DNA from: Caryophanales bacterium
GTDB taxonomy: Bacteria; Bacillota; Bacilli; Exiguobacteriales; Exiguobacteriaceae
Reading direction: 5' to 3'
Assembly (NCBI GenBank): GCA_902363455.1
Contig: CABJAC010000001.1
Location: 62,001-126,000 of the forward strand
Length of the DNA: 64,000 nucleotides
The notes under the pieces are model-generated. The model had not been told where the DNA came from and did no database searches. It was given only the letters and a program-made list of their open reading frames with translations. This document shows positions 44,412 through 59,544 of the stretch, one piece after another (position 1 is the stretch's first letter; every line of letters begins with the position of its first letter). The translations under genes and the position numbers were made by a program.

Positions 44412-45155
44412 ATGAACCACGAAATGCCACTTTACGAAATCCCACTCTGGGGCGACTTCGTTCTGTACGGTAGCTGGACAAACTTGATCACAGTGCTGAT
44501 TGCAGCTGCTCTCGTTTTCCTGATTGCCGTGGCCGGTACGCGACGTCTTGTGATGAAGCCAACCGGTGCTCAAAACGTGATGGAGATGTTCCTCGAGTTC
44601 GTTCGCGGAATCATCAGCAGCACGATGGATTGGAAAACAGGGGGTCGCTTCCTAACTTTCGGAATGACACTGTTCCTATTCATCATCGTGTCCAACTTAA
44701 TGGGTCTTCCCTTTAACGTTGTAACGGGTCACTACATTTGGTTCAACTCACCAACTGCAGATCCGTACGTGACACTGGCACTTTCATCTATGGTAGTGGT
44801 CATGAGCCATTATTACGGTGTGAAAATGCGCGGCTTCGGCTCGTATGCGAAAACGTTTATGACGCCGATGTTTATTATTACCATCATCGAGGAATTCGCA
44901 AACACGTTGACACTTGGTCTTCGTCTTTACGGTAACATCTTCGCGGGTGAGATCATGATTGGTATCATTCTCTCGATCGGTATCATCTCTGGAACGAACG
45001 ATTTCCAATTCCTCGGACCAGTCGGTGTGATCCTGTCAGCGATTCCAATGCTGATCTGGCAAGGATTCTCGCTCTTCATCGGAGCCATCCAAGCGTATAT
45101 CTTCCTTATCTTAACGATGGTTTACATCGGGCATAAGGCAGCGCACGACCATTAA
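44412..45155 (+). CDS. atpB: ATP synthase F0 subunit a
   Basis: Subunit a forms the proton half-channels beside the c-ring. The 247-residue protein has the conserved TLGLRLYGNIFAGEI helix with the essential Arg, and ends in IQAYIFLILTMVYIGHKAAHDH with the conserved Gln and Tyr. ATG at 44412 follows AGAGGTGA; a GTG at 44400 overlapping the atpI stop is the alternative. About five or six helices are visible. Confidence 0.96.
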   Translation: MNHEMPLYEIPLWGDFVLYGSWTNLITVLIAAALVFLIAVAGTRRLVMKPTGAQNVMEMFLEFVRGIISSTMDWKTGGRFLTFGMTLFLFIIVSNLMGLPFNVVTGHYIWFNSPTADPYVTLALSSMVVVMSHYYGVKMRGFGSYAKTFMTPMFIITIIEEFANTLTLGLRLYGNIFAGEIMIGIILSIGIISGTNDFQFLGPVGVILSAIPMLIWQGFSLFIGAIQAYIFLILTMVYIGHKAAHDH

Positions 45156-45443
<288 letters not shown>

Positions 45444-45470
45444 TCCGTATTTTACGTATCAGGAACTGAG

Positions 45471-45535
45471 CTACATAGGGCGTTATTCGTTCCATTAGAG
45501 TGAACCGTCATGGGGGCTACGGCTCCCTTATGTAG
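45471..45535 (+). ncRNA. Foldable spacer between atpE and atpF (candidate RNA element)
   Basis: CTACATA (45471-45477) pairs perfectly with TATGTAG (45529-45535). Inside are GTTC/GAAC (45489-45505) and GGGGGC-TACG-GCTCCC (45512-45527), a six-pair hairpin closed by a cUACGg tetraloop, one of the most stable loops known. Together they form a three-way-junction shape. No T-run follows, so it is not a plain terminator. It may protect the abundant atpE message or tune its ratio to atpF. Confidence 0.45.
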
Positions 45536-45548
45536 ATACTAGAAGTAG

Positions 45549-48170
<2,622 letters not shown>

Positions 48171-48221
48171 GAGATTTCTCTTAGACTCGGTCGGACGCTC
48201 TTGATACTAACAAGGTGGTGA

Positions 48222-49079
<858 letters not shown>

Positions 49080-49099
49080 GCCACTCGGCGTAATGATAG

Positions 49100-50533
<1,434 letters not shown>

Positions 50534-50559
50534 GTGACAAAGCATAAGGGGGACTTGAG

Positions 50560-50973
50560 ATGAACACACTTCATGTCAATATCGTCACCCCGGATGGCGA
50601 AGTGTATGATGGCAATGTCCGTATGGTCGTTGCGAAAACGATATCTGGTGAAATCGGGGTCCTCCCGCACCACGTACCGCTCGTAACACCACTCGACATC
50701 AGCATCTTGAAGTTGCGCCACGAAGATGGCGGACGCACGTTGATCGCTATCAGCGGTGGCTTTATGGAAGTGCGCCAGGATACAGTGACGGTTCTTGCTG
50801 AAACGGCTGAAGCGGCGGAGAAGGTCGATTATGACCGTGCCTCTGCTGCGAAAGTCCGGGCAGAACGTCGCCTCCAGGACACGAAATTATCAGATCTTGA
50901 GTTCAAACGCGCTGAGCTTTCATTGAAACGCGCAATCAACCGTCTCAACCTAAAAGAGTACGGTCGCGATTGA
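50560..50973 (+). CDS. atpC: ATP synthase F1 subunit epsilon
   Basis: A 137-residue regulatory subunit. The beta-sandwich domain ([38 protein letters not shown]) is followed by the two-helix C-terminal domain (about 90-135) that can block rotation. AAGGGGGACTTG precedes the ATG. It closes the operon, with a strong terminator nine bases after the stop. Confidence 0.97.
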   Translation: MNTLHVNIVTPDGEVYDGNVRMVVAKTISGEIGVLPHHVPLVTPLDISILKLRHEDGGRTLIAISGGFMEVRQDTVTVLAETAEAAEKVDYDRASAAKVRAERRLQDTKLSDLEFKRAELSLKRAINRLNLKEYGRD

Positions 50974-50981
50974 CCCAAGTC

Positions 50982-51019
50982 AAAACCCCGGTTTCCGTCA
51001 TGGAAATCGGGGTTTTTTT
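50982..51019 (+). terminator. Terminator of the atp operon
   Basis: AAACCCCGGTTTCC pairs with GGAAATCGGGGTTT around GTCAT, then seven T residues. Confidence 0.93.
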
Positions 51020-51292
51020 GAGTGAAGGTCAATGATTAACAGGAAGACAACCGTTTTCCCACAGGATTCAGGAGATTCATGTTTAACATAGGTCAAAAAT
51101 GTAAAAGTACATTATATGTGTCCTCTTCTCACATTTTTTAATCTTATTATGCGAAATTTACCATAATCCTCTTTCCATAATATATTTTATACGCTAAAAT
51201 AAATTATCTTGTGTCTTTTTGTTTGCGCAATCATTCATTGTATGAAATCATAGTAAGGTTGGAAAAACCTAAAAAGAAGAGGTGCAAGAGCA
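51020..51292. other. AT-rich spacer between the atp terminator and ywzB
   Basis: Very AT-rich from about 51100 to 51240, with many possible -10 sequences (TATATTTTATAC region near 51180) but no single convincing pair. No ORF or stem of note. Confidence 0.5.
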
Positions 51293-51526
51293 GTGACGTC
51301 AATCGGTTTAAGTGCATTAATCAGTATGCTCGTCTATTTGACGGCCATTATTTTTGCCTGGTGGGCACTCCTTCCGGTGAAATGGGAAAAATTCCTGCAA
51401 CATCCTAGAGGGGCACAAGCTGTCGTATTGCGTGTGTTACTGGCCGTTGCGCTCGGTTCACTCGTCGCCCGCTTTTTCCTCGACTATTCCGGATTCGCGC
51501 AGCGTCTCCAGTTCTTAGTCGGGTGA
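51293..51526 (+). CDS. ywzB: DUF1146 membrane protein (YwzB type)
   Basis: A 77-residue protein with two predicted helices (about 5-26 and 44-63). The middle KWEKFLQHPRGAQAVVLRVLLAVALG is typical of DUF1146 and the place between atpC and murA matches B. subtilis ywzB. It starts with GTG at 51293 after AAGAGGTG. The role is unknown. The 234-base spacer that follows contains a TATAAT at 51592-51597 that may serve murA, though no good -35 is present. Confidence 0.85.
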   Translation: MTSIGLSALISMLVYLTAIIFAWWALLPVKWEKFLQHPRGAQAVVLRVLLAVALGSLVARFFLDYSGFAQRLQFLVG

Positions 51527-51760
51527 ACTTGTAACTTCATTGTAAACCCTAAATCGTCAATCTGATTTAGTATGGAACAGGATAGTATTCTTATAATGAA
51601 GAAACATCATCATCGTCAAGCTGAAAAGTCGTGTTGGATTCAGAATGAGAGATCAACTACAGGGTGTTTCTCTTCTATCATGCGTTGGGCTTCAACTATG
51701 ATTCACACCAATCGCGAATTAAAATAATAGAACAGAAACGAAAGCAGAGGAGTATGCGTA

Positions 51761-53065
51761 ATGGAAAAAATTGTTGTCCGTGGCGGACGTAAATTAGCTG
51801 GAACAGTAAAGGTCGAAGGTGCAAAAAACGCAGTCTTAAAAACATTGGTCGCAACATTGCTTGCTTCAGAAGGAACATCGGTCCTTCAAAACGTCCCGCG
51901 TTTGGCAGACGTCTATACGATTAATAACGTCTTGCGGAACTTAAACGCAGAAGTCACATTCGATGCCGAAGCAAACACTGTCTCGGTCAATGCAGAAGCA
52001 GACTTAAAAGATGAAGCACCACTTGAATACGTTCGTAAGATGCGTGCGTCGATTCTAGTCATGGGACCGCTCCTTGCACGTCTCGGTCGTGCGCGTGTCG
52101 CAATGCCGGGTGGTTGTGCCATTGGTTCCCGTCCAATCGATCTTCACTTAAAAGGATTCGAAGCGATGGGCGCGAAAACAATCATCGGCAACGGATTTGT
52201 GGAAGCACACGTCGACGGTCGTCTCCAAGGTGCTAAAATCTACCTCGACTTCCCGTCAGTCGGAGCAACAGAAAACATCATGATGGCTGCGACACTGGCT
52301 GAAGGCACAACTGTCATCGAAAACGTCGCGAAAGAACCGGAAATCGTCGACCTCGCCAACTTCCTCAACGCGATGGGCGCAAAAGTCCGCGGTGCCGGAA
52401 CAGAAACGATTCGCGTCGAAGGTGTCGAGAAGCTTCATGGCGGCAACCACTACGTCATCCCGGACCGGATTGAAGCCGGTACGTTCATGATTGCAGCAGC
52501 GATCACAGAAGGCGACGTCGAAGTCATCGGAGCAGAACGTGAACACCTCCGTCCATTGATTTCAAAAATGGAAGAGATGGGTGTTAAAATCTCGGATACA
52601 GAAGAAGGTCTTCGTGTCATCGGACCAAAGAAACTCGTTGCAATCGACGTGAAGACAATGCCGCACCCTGGTTTCCCGACAGACGTTCAAGCACAGATGA
52701 TGGCGTTGGTCTTAAAAGCAGAAGGCACATCCGTCATCACGGAAACGGTCTTCGAGAACCGCTTCATGCACGTCGAAGAATTCCGTCGCATGAACGCTGA
52801 CATCAAGATCGAAGGTCGTTCATCGATCATCACGGGCGGTGTCCAACTCCAAGGAGCAGAAGTCCTTTCAACGGATCTCCGTTCAGGAGCAGCACTCGTC
52901 ACGGCTGGTCTGATTGCAGAAGGCGAAACACGTGTTGGTGCGTTGCATCACATCGATCGTGGATATGTCGATTTCCACTTGAAATTACAAGCACTCGGCG
53001 CAGATGTCGAGCGCATCACGGAAGAAACAGTTGCCATCGAAGAGACGGCAGCAACGAAGCTTTAA
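51761..53065 (+). CDS. murA: UDP-N-acetylglucosamine 1-carboxyvinyltransferase
   Basis: The first committed step of peptidoglycan synthesis transfers enolpyruvate from PEP to UDP-GlcNAc in the cytosol; this enzyme is the target of fosfomycin. The 434-residue protein has two EPSP-synthase-like halves, the [11 protein letters not shown] start and the active-site Cys in [11 protein letters not shown] (about residue 117), the fosfomycin-sensitive form. The late [12 protein letters not shown] is typical. GCAGAGGAG precedes the ATG. It corresponds in place to murAA of Bacillus. Confidence 0.97.
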   Translation: MEKIVVRGGRKLAGTVKVEGAKNAVLKTLVATLLASEGTSVLQNVPRLADVYTINNVLRNLNAEVTFDAEANTVSVNAEADLKDEAPLEYVRKMRASILVMGPLLARLGRARVAMPGGCAIGSRPIDLHLKGFEAMGAKTIIGNGFVEAHVDGRLQGAKIYLDFPSVGATENIMMAATLAEGTTVIENVAKEPEIVDLANFLNAMGAKVRGAGTETIRVEGVEKLHGGNHYVIPDRIEAGTFMIAAAITEGDVEVIGAEREHLRPLISKMEEMGVKISDTEEGLRVIGPKKLVAIDVKTMPHPGFPTDVQAQMMALVLKAEGTSVITETVFENRFMHVEEFRRMNADIKIEGRSSIITGGVQLQGAEVLSTDLRSGAALVTAGLIAEGETRVGALHHIDRGYVDFHLKLQALGADVERITEETVAIEETAATKL

Positions 53066-53092
53066 GCTATCATTTCATTCCAATACATTCTT

Positions 53093-53124
53093 GACGACTT
53101 TCTTAAAAGAAAGTCGTCTCTTTT
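53093..53124 (+). terminator. Terminator of murA
   Basis: GACGACTTTCTT pairs with AGAAAGTCGTC around AAA, then a T-run. Confidence 0.9.
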
Positions 53125-53232
53125 TGTTCCCCTGTGCTAGAATTGAAAGGTATGTATACATAAATGGGTTAGACGTCCAAACGACGTACTAAATTTTGGA
53201 ATAAAAGCCAGCGGACAAAGGAGATACACGAG

Positions 53233-54216
53233 ATGTTTTTAACAAAGGATATCGGAATTGACTTGGGGACGGCAAATGTCGTCATTCACGTAAAAGGAAA
53301 AGGCATCGTACTGGATGAACCATCCGTCGTCGCCATCGATAAAGCAACAGGGAAAATTCATGCGGTCGGAACGGAAGCACATCAAATGGTCGGTCGGACA
53401 CCGGGAAACATCGTCGCGATTCGTCCGTTACGCGATGGTGTCATTGCAGACTTTGAGATGACGGAAGCAATGCTGCGTCATTTCATTGATAAAATTGACG
53501 TCCGGAGTATGTTCGGCAGCGTCCGGATGCTGATCTGTACACCAGCCAGCATCACGACAGTCGAGGCGAAGGCGATTCGTCAAGCCGGTGAAAAATCAGG
53601 CGCTAAAACCGTATTCCTCGAAGTCGAGCCGAAAGTCGCGGCTGTCGGAGCAGGCATGGACATTTGGATGCCGGCCGGACACATGGTAATCGATATCGGG
53701 GGCGGAACGACGGACGTCGCGGTTCTCTCGATGGGAGACATCGTATGCGGAGAAACGATCAAAGTCGCGGGAGACCGGTTTGATCAAGACATCATCCGGG
53801 CAATCAAAGACAATCATAAATTGATCATCGGCGAACGGACCGCTCAAAACGTCAAAATGACGGTCGCAACCGTGTCAAACGCGGGACGTCAAGAAGAGAT
53901 GGACATTCGTGGTCGTAATCTCGTGACGGGACTCCCGGACAACATCACGATTTCTTCACAAGAGATGCATGAAGCGTTGAGAGAAGCCGCAATGGAAATC
54001 GTCGAAACGACGAAACGAGTGCTTGAAAAGACGCCACCTGAGCTTGCGGCGGACATCATCGACCGTGGGATCATCCTGACGGGCGGCGGAGCCTTGCTTG
54101 ACGGCATTGATCAATTACTCGCGAAAGAACTCGGACTTCCCGTTTTGATCGCAGAAGATCCGATGTTATGTGTGGCACGCGGAACGGGTGTCATGCTCGA
54201 TAATTTAGGAAAATGA
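53233..54216 (+). CDS. mbl: MreB-like cytoskeletal protein Mbl
   Basis: A 327-residue actin homologue that guides cell-wall synthesis along the cylinder. Motifs: phosphate-1 GIDLGTANVVIHVKGKG, phosphate-2 VIDIGGGTTDVAVLS, and adenosine motif ILTGGGALLDGI; the FLTKDIGIDLG start and MFGSVRMLICTPAS are typical. It is assigned as mbl rather than mreB from its place between murA and flhO. In Bacillus spoIID, spoIIQ and spoIIID precede it; none is present here. AAAGGAGATAC precedes the ATG. Confidence 0.93.
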   Translation: MFLTKDIGIDLGTANVVIHVKGKGIVLDEPSVVAIDKATGKIHAVGTEAHQMVGRTPGNIVAIRPLRDGVIADFEMTEAMLRHFIDKIDVRSMFGSVRMLICTPASITTVEAKAIRQAGEKSGAKTVFLEVEPKVAAVGAGMDIWMPAGHMVIDIGGGTTDVAVLSMGDIVCGETIKVAGDRFDQDIIRAIKDNHKLIIGERTAQNVKMTVATVSNAGRQEEMDIRGRNLVTGLPDNITISSQEMHEALREAAMEIVETTKRVLEKTPPELAADIIDRGIILTGGGALLDGIDQLLAKELGLPVLIAEDPMLCVARGTGVMLDNLGK

Positions 54217-54241
54217 ACGATCATCTGATCGGTATGACTGC

Positions 54242-54275
54242 AGACGACATCTAATTGTGGATTGTCGTCTTTTTG
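54242..54275 (+). terminator. Terminator of mbl
   Basis: AGACGACA pairs with TGTCGTCT across a 13-base loop, followed by TTTTT. Confidence 0.75.
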
Positions 54276-54400
54276 TGCGGAGGAAGGCATGGAGAAACGG
54301 AGCAAATCAATTCAAATCCTAGACATTTCACTTTGTGAAGTGTATATTAGAAGTTGTTGTATTGAAACGGAATTACCATTAAAAAGGAAGTGATGCCACA

Positions 54401-55597
54401 ATGCCATTGTGGAAACGAAATTTAGTTGTTGTTTGGATCGGTAGTTTTTTGACCGCTGCCGCCTTAAGTTTAGTCTTACCGTTTTTGCCCTTATTCATTG
54501 AAGAACTTGGCGTCGATGGACGTCAGGAAATCACGACCTGGTCGGGTGTAGCATTTGGAGCCACGTTCCTCGTCGCGGCAATCGTTTCACCGATATGGGG
54601 ACGATTGGCGGATAAAAAAGGACGGAAGTTGATGTTACTGCGTGCCAGTCTCGGTATGTCGATCGTCATGTTCTTGATCAGTTTCGTTCAAGATGTGTAC
54701 CAACTTGTGTTTTTACGACTCGTCATGGGAGCTGTTTCCGGATTCATTTCTGCCGGCATCACCTTGATTGCGTCACAAACCCCGAAAGAGAAAAGTGGCT
54801 GGGCGCTCGGTACCTTATCAACCGGTGGGATTGCCGGTGGATTACTTGGACCTCTGATTGGAGGATTCCTTGCCGATATGATTGGGCTTCGACCCGTTTT
54901 TCTCTTTACGAGCATTCCGCTCTTCCTGACGTTCCTCGTCACGTATTTTTTCGTCAAAGAAGAATTTGTCCCTCTGCAAACGAAGCAGATGGCGTCAGCG
55001 AAAGAAATCATTCAGTCATTACGTCATCCGGAGCTGATTTTAAGTCTCTTCTTGACGACGTTTTTGATTCAGTTTGCGGCACAATCGATCAGTCCGATCT
55101 TATCGTTGTACGTCCGGGAACTCAGTCCCGGTACGGAACGCTTGGCGTTACTGTCCGGTATCGTTGCATCCGCACCCGGAATCGCGGCATTGATTGCAGC
55201 GCAACGGCTCGGTCGGTTATCGGATAAAATCGGGGCAGAACGGGTCTTGTTCTTCGCCTTACTGGTGTTCGCCGCCTTCTTGATTCCGCAAGCGTTCGTG
55301 ACGGATACGAGTCAATTGATTGTCCTGCGGATGGGAATCGGCTTTGCGACTGCGGCCTTGATGCCGTCGGTGCAGGCGTTACTCCGAAAACATACACCGG
55401 CGAATGCTTCCGGTCGGATTTTCGGGTACAATCAGTCAGCCCAGTTCATGGGGAATTTCCTCGGACCACTCGCGGGTGGTCAGATTGCCGGTCACTTCGG
55501 TTTTGAAGCATTGTTCCTGTTTACCGGTCTGATCGTCATCACGAACGCGGTACTTGAACGGACCCAAACGGCTGTCCTCAGCAAAAAACATTCTTAA
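54401..55597 (+). CDS. MFS multidrug-type exporter
   Basis: A 398-residue, twelve-helix major facilitator of the drug:proton antiporter-1 (12-TMS) type. The loop 2-3 motif reads GRLADKKGRK (motif A), and GWALGTLSTGGIAGGLLGPLIGGFLAD, cut here by reading, fits motif C. The related YkuC/PbuE or TetA-like groups are possible; substrate cannot be inferred. AAAGGAAGTG precedes the ATG. It interrupts the mbl-flhO order seen in Bacillus and is followed by a bidirectional terminator. Confidence 0.88.
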   Translation: MPLWKRNLVVVWIGSFLTAAALSLVLPFLPLFIEELGVDGRQEITTWSGVAFGATFLVAAIVSPIWGRLADKKGRKLMLLRASLGMSIVMFLISFVQDVYQLVFLRLVMGAVSGFISAGITLIASQTPKEKSGWALGTLSTGGIAGGLLGPLIGGFLADMIGLRPVFLFTSIPLFLTFLVTYFFVKEEFVPLQTKQMASAKEIIQSLRHPELILSLFLTTFLIQFAAQSISPILSLYVRELSPGTERLALLSGIVASAPGIAALIAAQRLGRLSDKIGAERVLFFALLVFAAFLIPQAFVTDTSQLIVLRMGIGFATAALMPSVQALLRKHTPANASGRIFGYNQSAQFMGNFLGPLAGGQIAGHFGFEALFLFTGLIVITNAVLERTQTAVLSKKHS

Positions 55598-55610
55598 GAC
55601 ACGTTAAAAA

Positions 55611-55648
55611 TGCGGTGTCGCCTCATCAGGCGGCATCGCATTTTTTTT
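55611..55648. terminator. Bidirectional terminator
   Basis: TGCGGTGTCGCC pairs with GGCGGCATCGCA around TCATCA, with A residues before and eight T residues after. It serves the MFS gene and the convergent PAS-GGDEF-EAL gene. Confidence 0.9.
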
Positions 55649-55656
55649 GAGATGAG

Positions 55657-58497
55657 TTAAGACAGCAGGAAGACATCATCGAGTTTCAATTGCTCGGAGT
55701 GTTCAAGAGCTTTGATGACATGTGCGGACTGTGCCCGGACTTTATAATCCGCCGCATAATGAAACAAGCCGTTATCGAGTTCGGTCAGGCTGAGCGGCTC
55801 GATTAAAATTCTCGGATGCACGACATCCGTCAGTTGCAGGGACAGTTCGATTTGATGATTGATCGGCAAGCGGATCGACGCGTAAAAATGAACAGACCGG
55901 TTCGTACTGCGTGTGATCAAAACAGATGACGCACCGACCGTAATCTCCTTTCCGTTCAGACGAGTGATGGAAATGAGCCCATGGAGTGACAGTAACGGTT
56001 TTTTCGGCGGCTGATGAATTGCTTCCATCGGTTGAAGGGTCGATTGTGTCAACAGCGGAACGATTTGGTCGGCATGGACCGGACGGCTGAACAAATAGCC
56101 CTGAACCGCATGACATTCCAGATCGCGAAACCGATCGAGCTGTTCCAGTGTCTCGACACCTTCGGCGACGACGAGTAGATTCAGCTCTTTCGCAAAGTAG
56201 GTAATGCCTTTGATGAAGGAGCCGACAGCCGGATCTTCTGTGAGCCGGGCAGCAAAGGAACGGTCAAGTTTCAGACTGGTCAACGGATAATCAAACAGAC
56301 TCGTCAACGACGAAACACCGCTCCCGTAACTGTCCAATATGATTTGAACACCGGCTTGATGCAGGTGACGTAACGTGTCTTTTACGAGCTCAGAGTCGTG
56401 CAACAAGGCGTGTTCCGGAATCTCGAGCTTCAACAGCCGAGACGGGACATGATGATGTTGTAAGGATCCGATGATGGTTTTGGCGAACTCACTGTGCAAC
56501 AACTGTTTTGGAGAAACGTTAATGGAAATCGGAACGACCGGCAAGTCGTCGCGCAAGAGCTGTTGCAGCAGGGAACAGACGGTTTTGATGACCCAGTTGC
56601 CAATCGGCTGATAGCAGTCGCTTTCTTCCGATAGGGGAATAAAATCTTTTGGCGGAATCCGTCCCCATTCCGGATGCTCCCAACGAATCAATGCTTCAAA
56701 TGACAACAGACGACCGTTCCAAATATCGACTTTCGGCTGATATTCGAGGAACAGTTCTTCCCGTTCAATCGACTGCTTCAGACTGACTTCAAGCTGATGC
56801 CGGCGGTACATCTCAAGGTTCAGCTGTGACGTATAGAACTCATAACCCGGTCGTTTGTTCAGTGTCGCCCGTGTCAAAGCCCGGTTCGCGCCATGCATCA
56901 ACTCGGAAGCGGACGTTTCCGTACCGTCAAAATGATTGATACCGATCTTTAAGTCGGGTGCAATCGTATAGCCGTCGATGGCGATCCGTGTCTCATTGAG
57001 CGTAAGCAGTTTCTGACAGAGCAGCTTCAAATGGGATTCATCAAACGGATCGGTCAGGAGAAGAGCGTAGTGATCGCCGGAAATCCGGGTACAATAGGCG
57101 TCCGGAAGATAGTCTTGCAACAGTTCCGTTGTTTTTAAAAGCCACTGGTCCCCGATCGTATAACCGATGTGCGCATTGACTTGATCCAGCTGATTAAAAT
57201 GGAGTGCCATCAGGGTGCACGGGGATTGTCTTAAAATCCGGTGTTCGAGCTCTTCCAAAAACAACAGCCGGTTCGGCAGTCCGGTCTTTTGATCAAACGA
57301 CGAGAGTGTCCGAATTGTTTCTTCCTGTTGCTTGAAGACGGTGATATCGGACACGATGCCTTGATGCCCGATTGTGGCGGTGTCCTGTTCATTCCGTAAC
57401 GGCATTCGGATTTCATCCAACCAGGTCCACTCTTGATCGATCAGAAAACGATACGTCAATTGGACCTGTTCACCCGCGAGGATCCGTTCATTGGCATCAG
57501 CGAGCTTCGGCAGATCATCCGGATGAATGAGTTCATGGACGGTAGAAGGACGATGTTGAATCTGTTCCAGTTCAGACAAGTGGGTTTGTAAAAAGCCGTG
57601 GGCAAAAAAGAAGAACTGTCCGCTCTCATACTCTGTTTGATAAATGGCGGTCTCGACACGCGAGAAAAAAGAATGCGACGCGGCAGGCGGTGCGGAAGAC
57701 GGGTGAAGAAGGGGCGGGCTCGTATGGAAGATGAAGCTGAATACGTCCTGCTGACCGTCTTGAAACTTTAGTCCCTCGCATTGTACGTATTTGGAATGAA
57801 GCAGCTGTTGATTCATGCGTAACTGACAGGAAACCGGCACAGTGCCGCCATGTTGTAACAGTTCAATTTGTTTTTTAAACAAATGTCGGTCGTCGGGATG
57901 GATTTCTTGAATAAATTCTTCATAATTCATGGAAGTGAGACGGTGTTTGGATACATCGAGCAGTGAGGCGAAGTGCGGTGACAGGAAGATACGATTCGTC
58001 GACGGAACATAATCCAAAAAAGCGATACTGTGGATCGATTCCGTCAGCTGTTGTTTCATGGATAACTGCATATGTTGAAAACGCAGCTGGATGTGTTGCG
58101 TAATATCGCGGGCGATGCCATAGACGCCGATGATGACACGATTTTCATAGATCGGAATGTTCGTGACGTTCATCGTCAAGAGGTGTCCGTTCCGGTGCGA
58201 GACTTCTGCCGTAAAATGAACGGTTTCTCCCTGCAAGGCCTGTTGTTTGAATGGGGCAATCCGAGCGGCTTCCGCCGGGCTCAGGAAATCACTGAAATGT
58301 TGCTGGTGCAGCTTCTTGCCTTCATATCCGAGCAGAAGCGAGAGCTTTTGATTAAACGATACGATATAACCGTCCAGATTTAACGTATAGACGGCATCCG
58401 GATGATTTTCTAAAAAATGAGTGGCATCTACCAGTTGTTTAAAATCGAGTGAGCCGTTGATGAAGGATTCCGTGTTCTTCTTCTTAAAGAAGGGCAT
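55657..58497 (-). CDS. PAS-GGDEF-EAL protein with degenerate catalytic motifs
   Basis: A 946-residue soluble protein. PAS domains lie at about 25-135, 145-250 and 275-395, a GGDEF fold at about 400-560, an EAL fold at about 570-825, and an extra C-terminal domain (about 845-946) that could be PilZ-like. The GGDEF motif reads SGDHY, so cyclase activity is unlikely. In EAL, FEALIRW, the Asn, Lys and Gln are kept, but DDFGTG has become DSYGSG, losing the second metal Asp. It may therefore bind rather than cut c-di-GMP. The ATG at 58497 follows GAGGTGAC. It sits divergent from the flagellar flhOP genes. Confidence 0.88.
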   Translation of the reverse strand: MPFFKKKNTESFINGSLDFKQLVDATHFLENHPDAVYTLNLDGYIVSFNQKLSLLLGYEGKKLHQQHFSDFLSPAEAARIAPFKQQALQGETVHFTAEVSHRNGHLLTMNVTNIPIYENRVIIGVYGIARDITQHIQLRFQHMQLSMKQQLTESIHSIAFLDYVPSTNRIFLSPHFASLLDVSKHRLTSMNYEEFIQEIHPDDRHLFKKQIELLQHGGTVPVSCQLRMNQQLLHSKYVQCEGLKFQDGQQDVFSFIFHTSPPLLHPSSAPPAASHSFFSRVETAIYQTEYESGQFFFFAHGFLQTHLSELEQIQHRPSTVHELIHPDDLPKLADANERILAGEQVQLTYRFLIDQEWTWLDEIRMPLRNEQDTATIGHQGIVSDITVFKQQEETIRTLSSFDQKTGLPNRLLFLEELEHRILRQSPCTLMALHFNQLDQVNAHIGYTIGDQWLLKTTELLQDYLPDAYCTRISGDHYALLLTDPFDESHLKLLCQKLLTLNETRIAIDGYTIAPDLKIGINHFDGTETSASELMHGANRALTRATLNKRPGYEFYTSQLNLEMYRRHQLEVSLKQSIEREELFLEYQPKVDIWNGRLLSFEALIRWEHPEWGRIPPKDFIPLSEESDCYQPIGNWVIKTVCSLLQQLLRDDLPVVPISINVSPKQLLHSEFAKTIIGSLQHHHVPSRLLKLEIPEHALLHDSELVKDTLRHLHQAGVQIILDSYGSGVSSLTSLFDYPLTSLKLDRSFAARLTEDPAVGSFIKGITYFAKELNLLVVAEGVETLEQLDRFRDLECHAVQGYLFSRPVHADQIVPLLTQSTLQPMEAIHQPPKKPLLSLHGLISITRLNGKEITVGASSVLITRSTNRSVHFYASIRLPINHQIELSLQLTDVVHPRILIEPLSLTELDNGLFHYAADYKVRAQSAHVIKALEHSEQLKLDDVFLLS

Positions 58498-58673
58498 GCT
58501 GTCACCTCATATCTACATCTTTTTTAAAATTATAACAATTTATGGGATTCGCGCCTATCAATCCTCTTGAAATTTAAGCAAATGTCTTTTGAAACAAAAA
58601 GGCTAGGTCTTTCGATGCATCTCTCTCGGGCATTACCTTTTTTTTCAAAAAATATTCATTTTGATTAAAATAG

Positions 58674-58681
58674 ACCGATAT
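58674..58681 (+). promoter_or_regulatory. Possible sigma-D -10 element of flhOP
   Basis: ACCGATAT matches the flagellar sigma -10 (GCCGATAT) except at its first two bases, 48 bases upstream of flhO. The expected TAAA at 15 bases upstream is TTCA, so only one half is convincing. Confidence 0.4.
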
Positions 58682-58728
58682 ACTGATAGAAGAGAATTGA
58701 ACATGAAGTCAATAAGGAGCGAATATAG

Positions 58729-59529
58729 ATGCTACGAGGAATGTATACGGCGTCCAACGCCATGCAAGCGTTACAACGGCAACAAGAGATGTTGAGCAAT
58801 AACCTGGCGAACGTCAGAACACCCGGTTTCCGAGCTGATCAAGCGTCTCTGCGGACATTTCCGGAGATGTTGATTCAGCAATCGGCGGTAAATGAGCGGA
58901 CGGGCGTCCGGTCAAAAGGAACGGTCGGTACACTGGCGACCGGTGTTTTCATGCAGGCAGCGACACCGAACTTTGCCCAAGGATCGATCACGGAAACCGG
59001 TAATGCGACGGATTTACAGATCAGTTCAGAAACAGGCACACCGATGTTCACAGTCTTGCATAAGAACGTAAACGAATTGGGACCGGCGGAGCGGGGGGAA
59101 ACCCTTTATACGACGAATGGTCAGTTTTCTGTCGGCGCGGATGGTTTATTGCGGACGTCAGAAAATGATGTTGTGCTTGGGGAAGACGGGAACCCGCTGA
59201 ATGTCGTCAACGAAGATTTTGTCGTGAGCGCGGACGGTGCCGTCACGGACGGGAATGGACAAGCGATTGGTCGACTGGGACTTGTCGTCACGACGCAACC
59301 GGAAGAACTCGAGCGAGTCGGGAATGGACTGTATCGCTCGCCGCAGGAACTAGACGTGGCACCTGTCAAAGTCGATCAAGGTGTACTCGAACTCGGAAAT
59401 GTAGAAGTTGAGCAGACGATGGCCGAGATGAATGCCGGTCTGAGACAGTTCGAGGCGAATCAAAAAGTTATTCAAGCGTATGACCGGACGGCAGAGAAAG
59501 CCGTCTCGGAAATCGGACGCGTCCGTTAA
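58729..59529 (+). CDS. flhO: Flagellar hook-basal body protein FlhO
   Basis: A 266-residue rod/hook protein of the FlgG/FlgF family. The N-terminus has the ASNAMQALQRQQEMLSNNLANVRTPGF export and assembly helix; the C-terminus has VEQTMAEMNAGLRQFEANQKVIQAYD, the matching helix. It forms part of the flagellar rod at the cell envelope. AAGGAGCG precedes the ATG. The pair flhO-flhP downstream of mbl is the Bacillus arrangement, here split by two other genes. Confidence 0.92.
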   Translation: MLRGMYTASNAMQALQRQQEMLSNNLANVRTPGFRADQASLRTFPEMLIQQSAVNERTGVRSKGTVGTLATGVFMQAATPNFAQGSITETGNATDLQISSETGTPMFTVLHKNVNELGPAERGETLYTTNGQFSVGADGLLRTSENDVVLGEDGNPLNVVNEDFVVSADGAVTDGNGQAIGRLGLVVTTQPEELERVGNGLYRSPQELDVAPVKVDQGVLELGNVEVEQTMAEMNAGLRQFEANQKVIQAYDRTAEKAVSEIGRVR

Positions 59530-59544
59530 TCTGAGGAGGAATTC

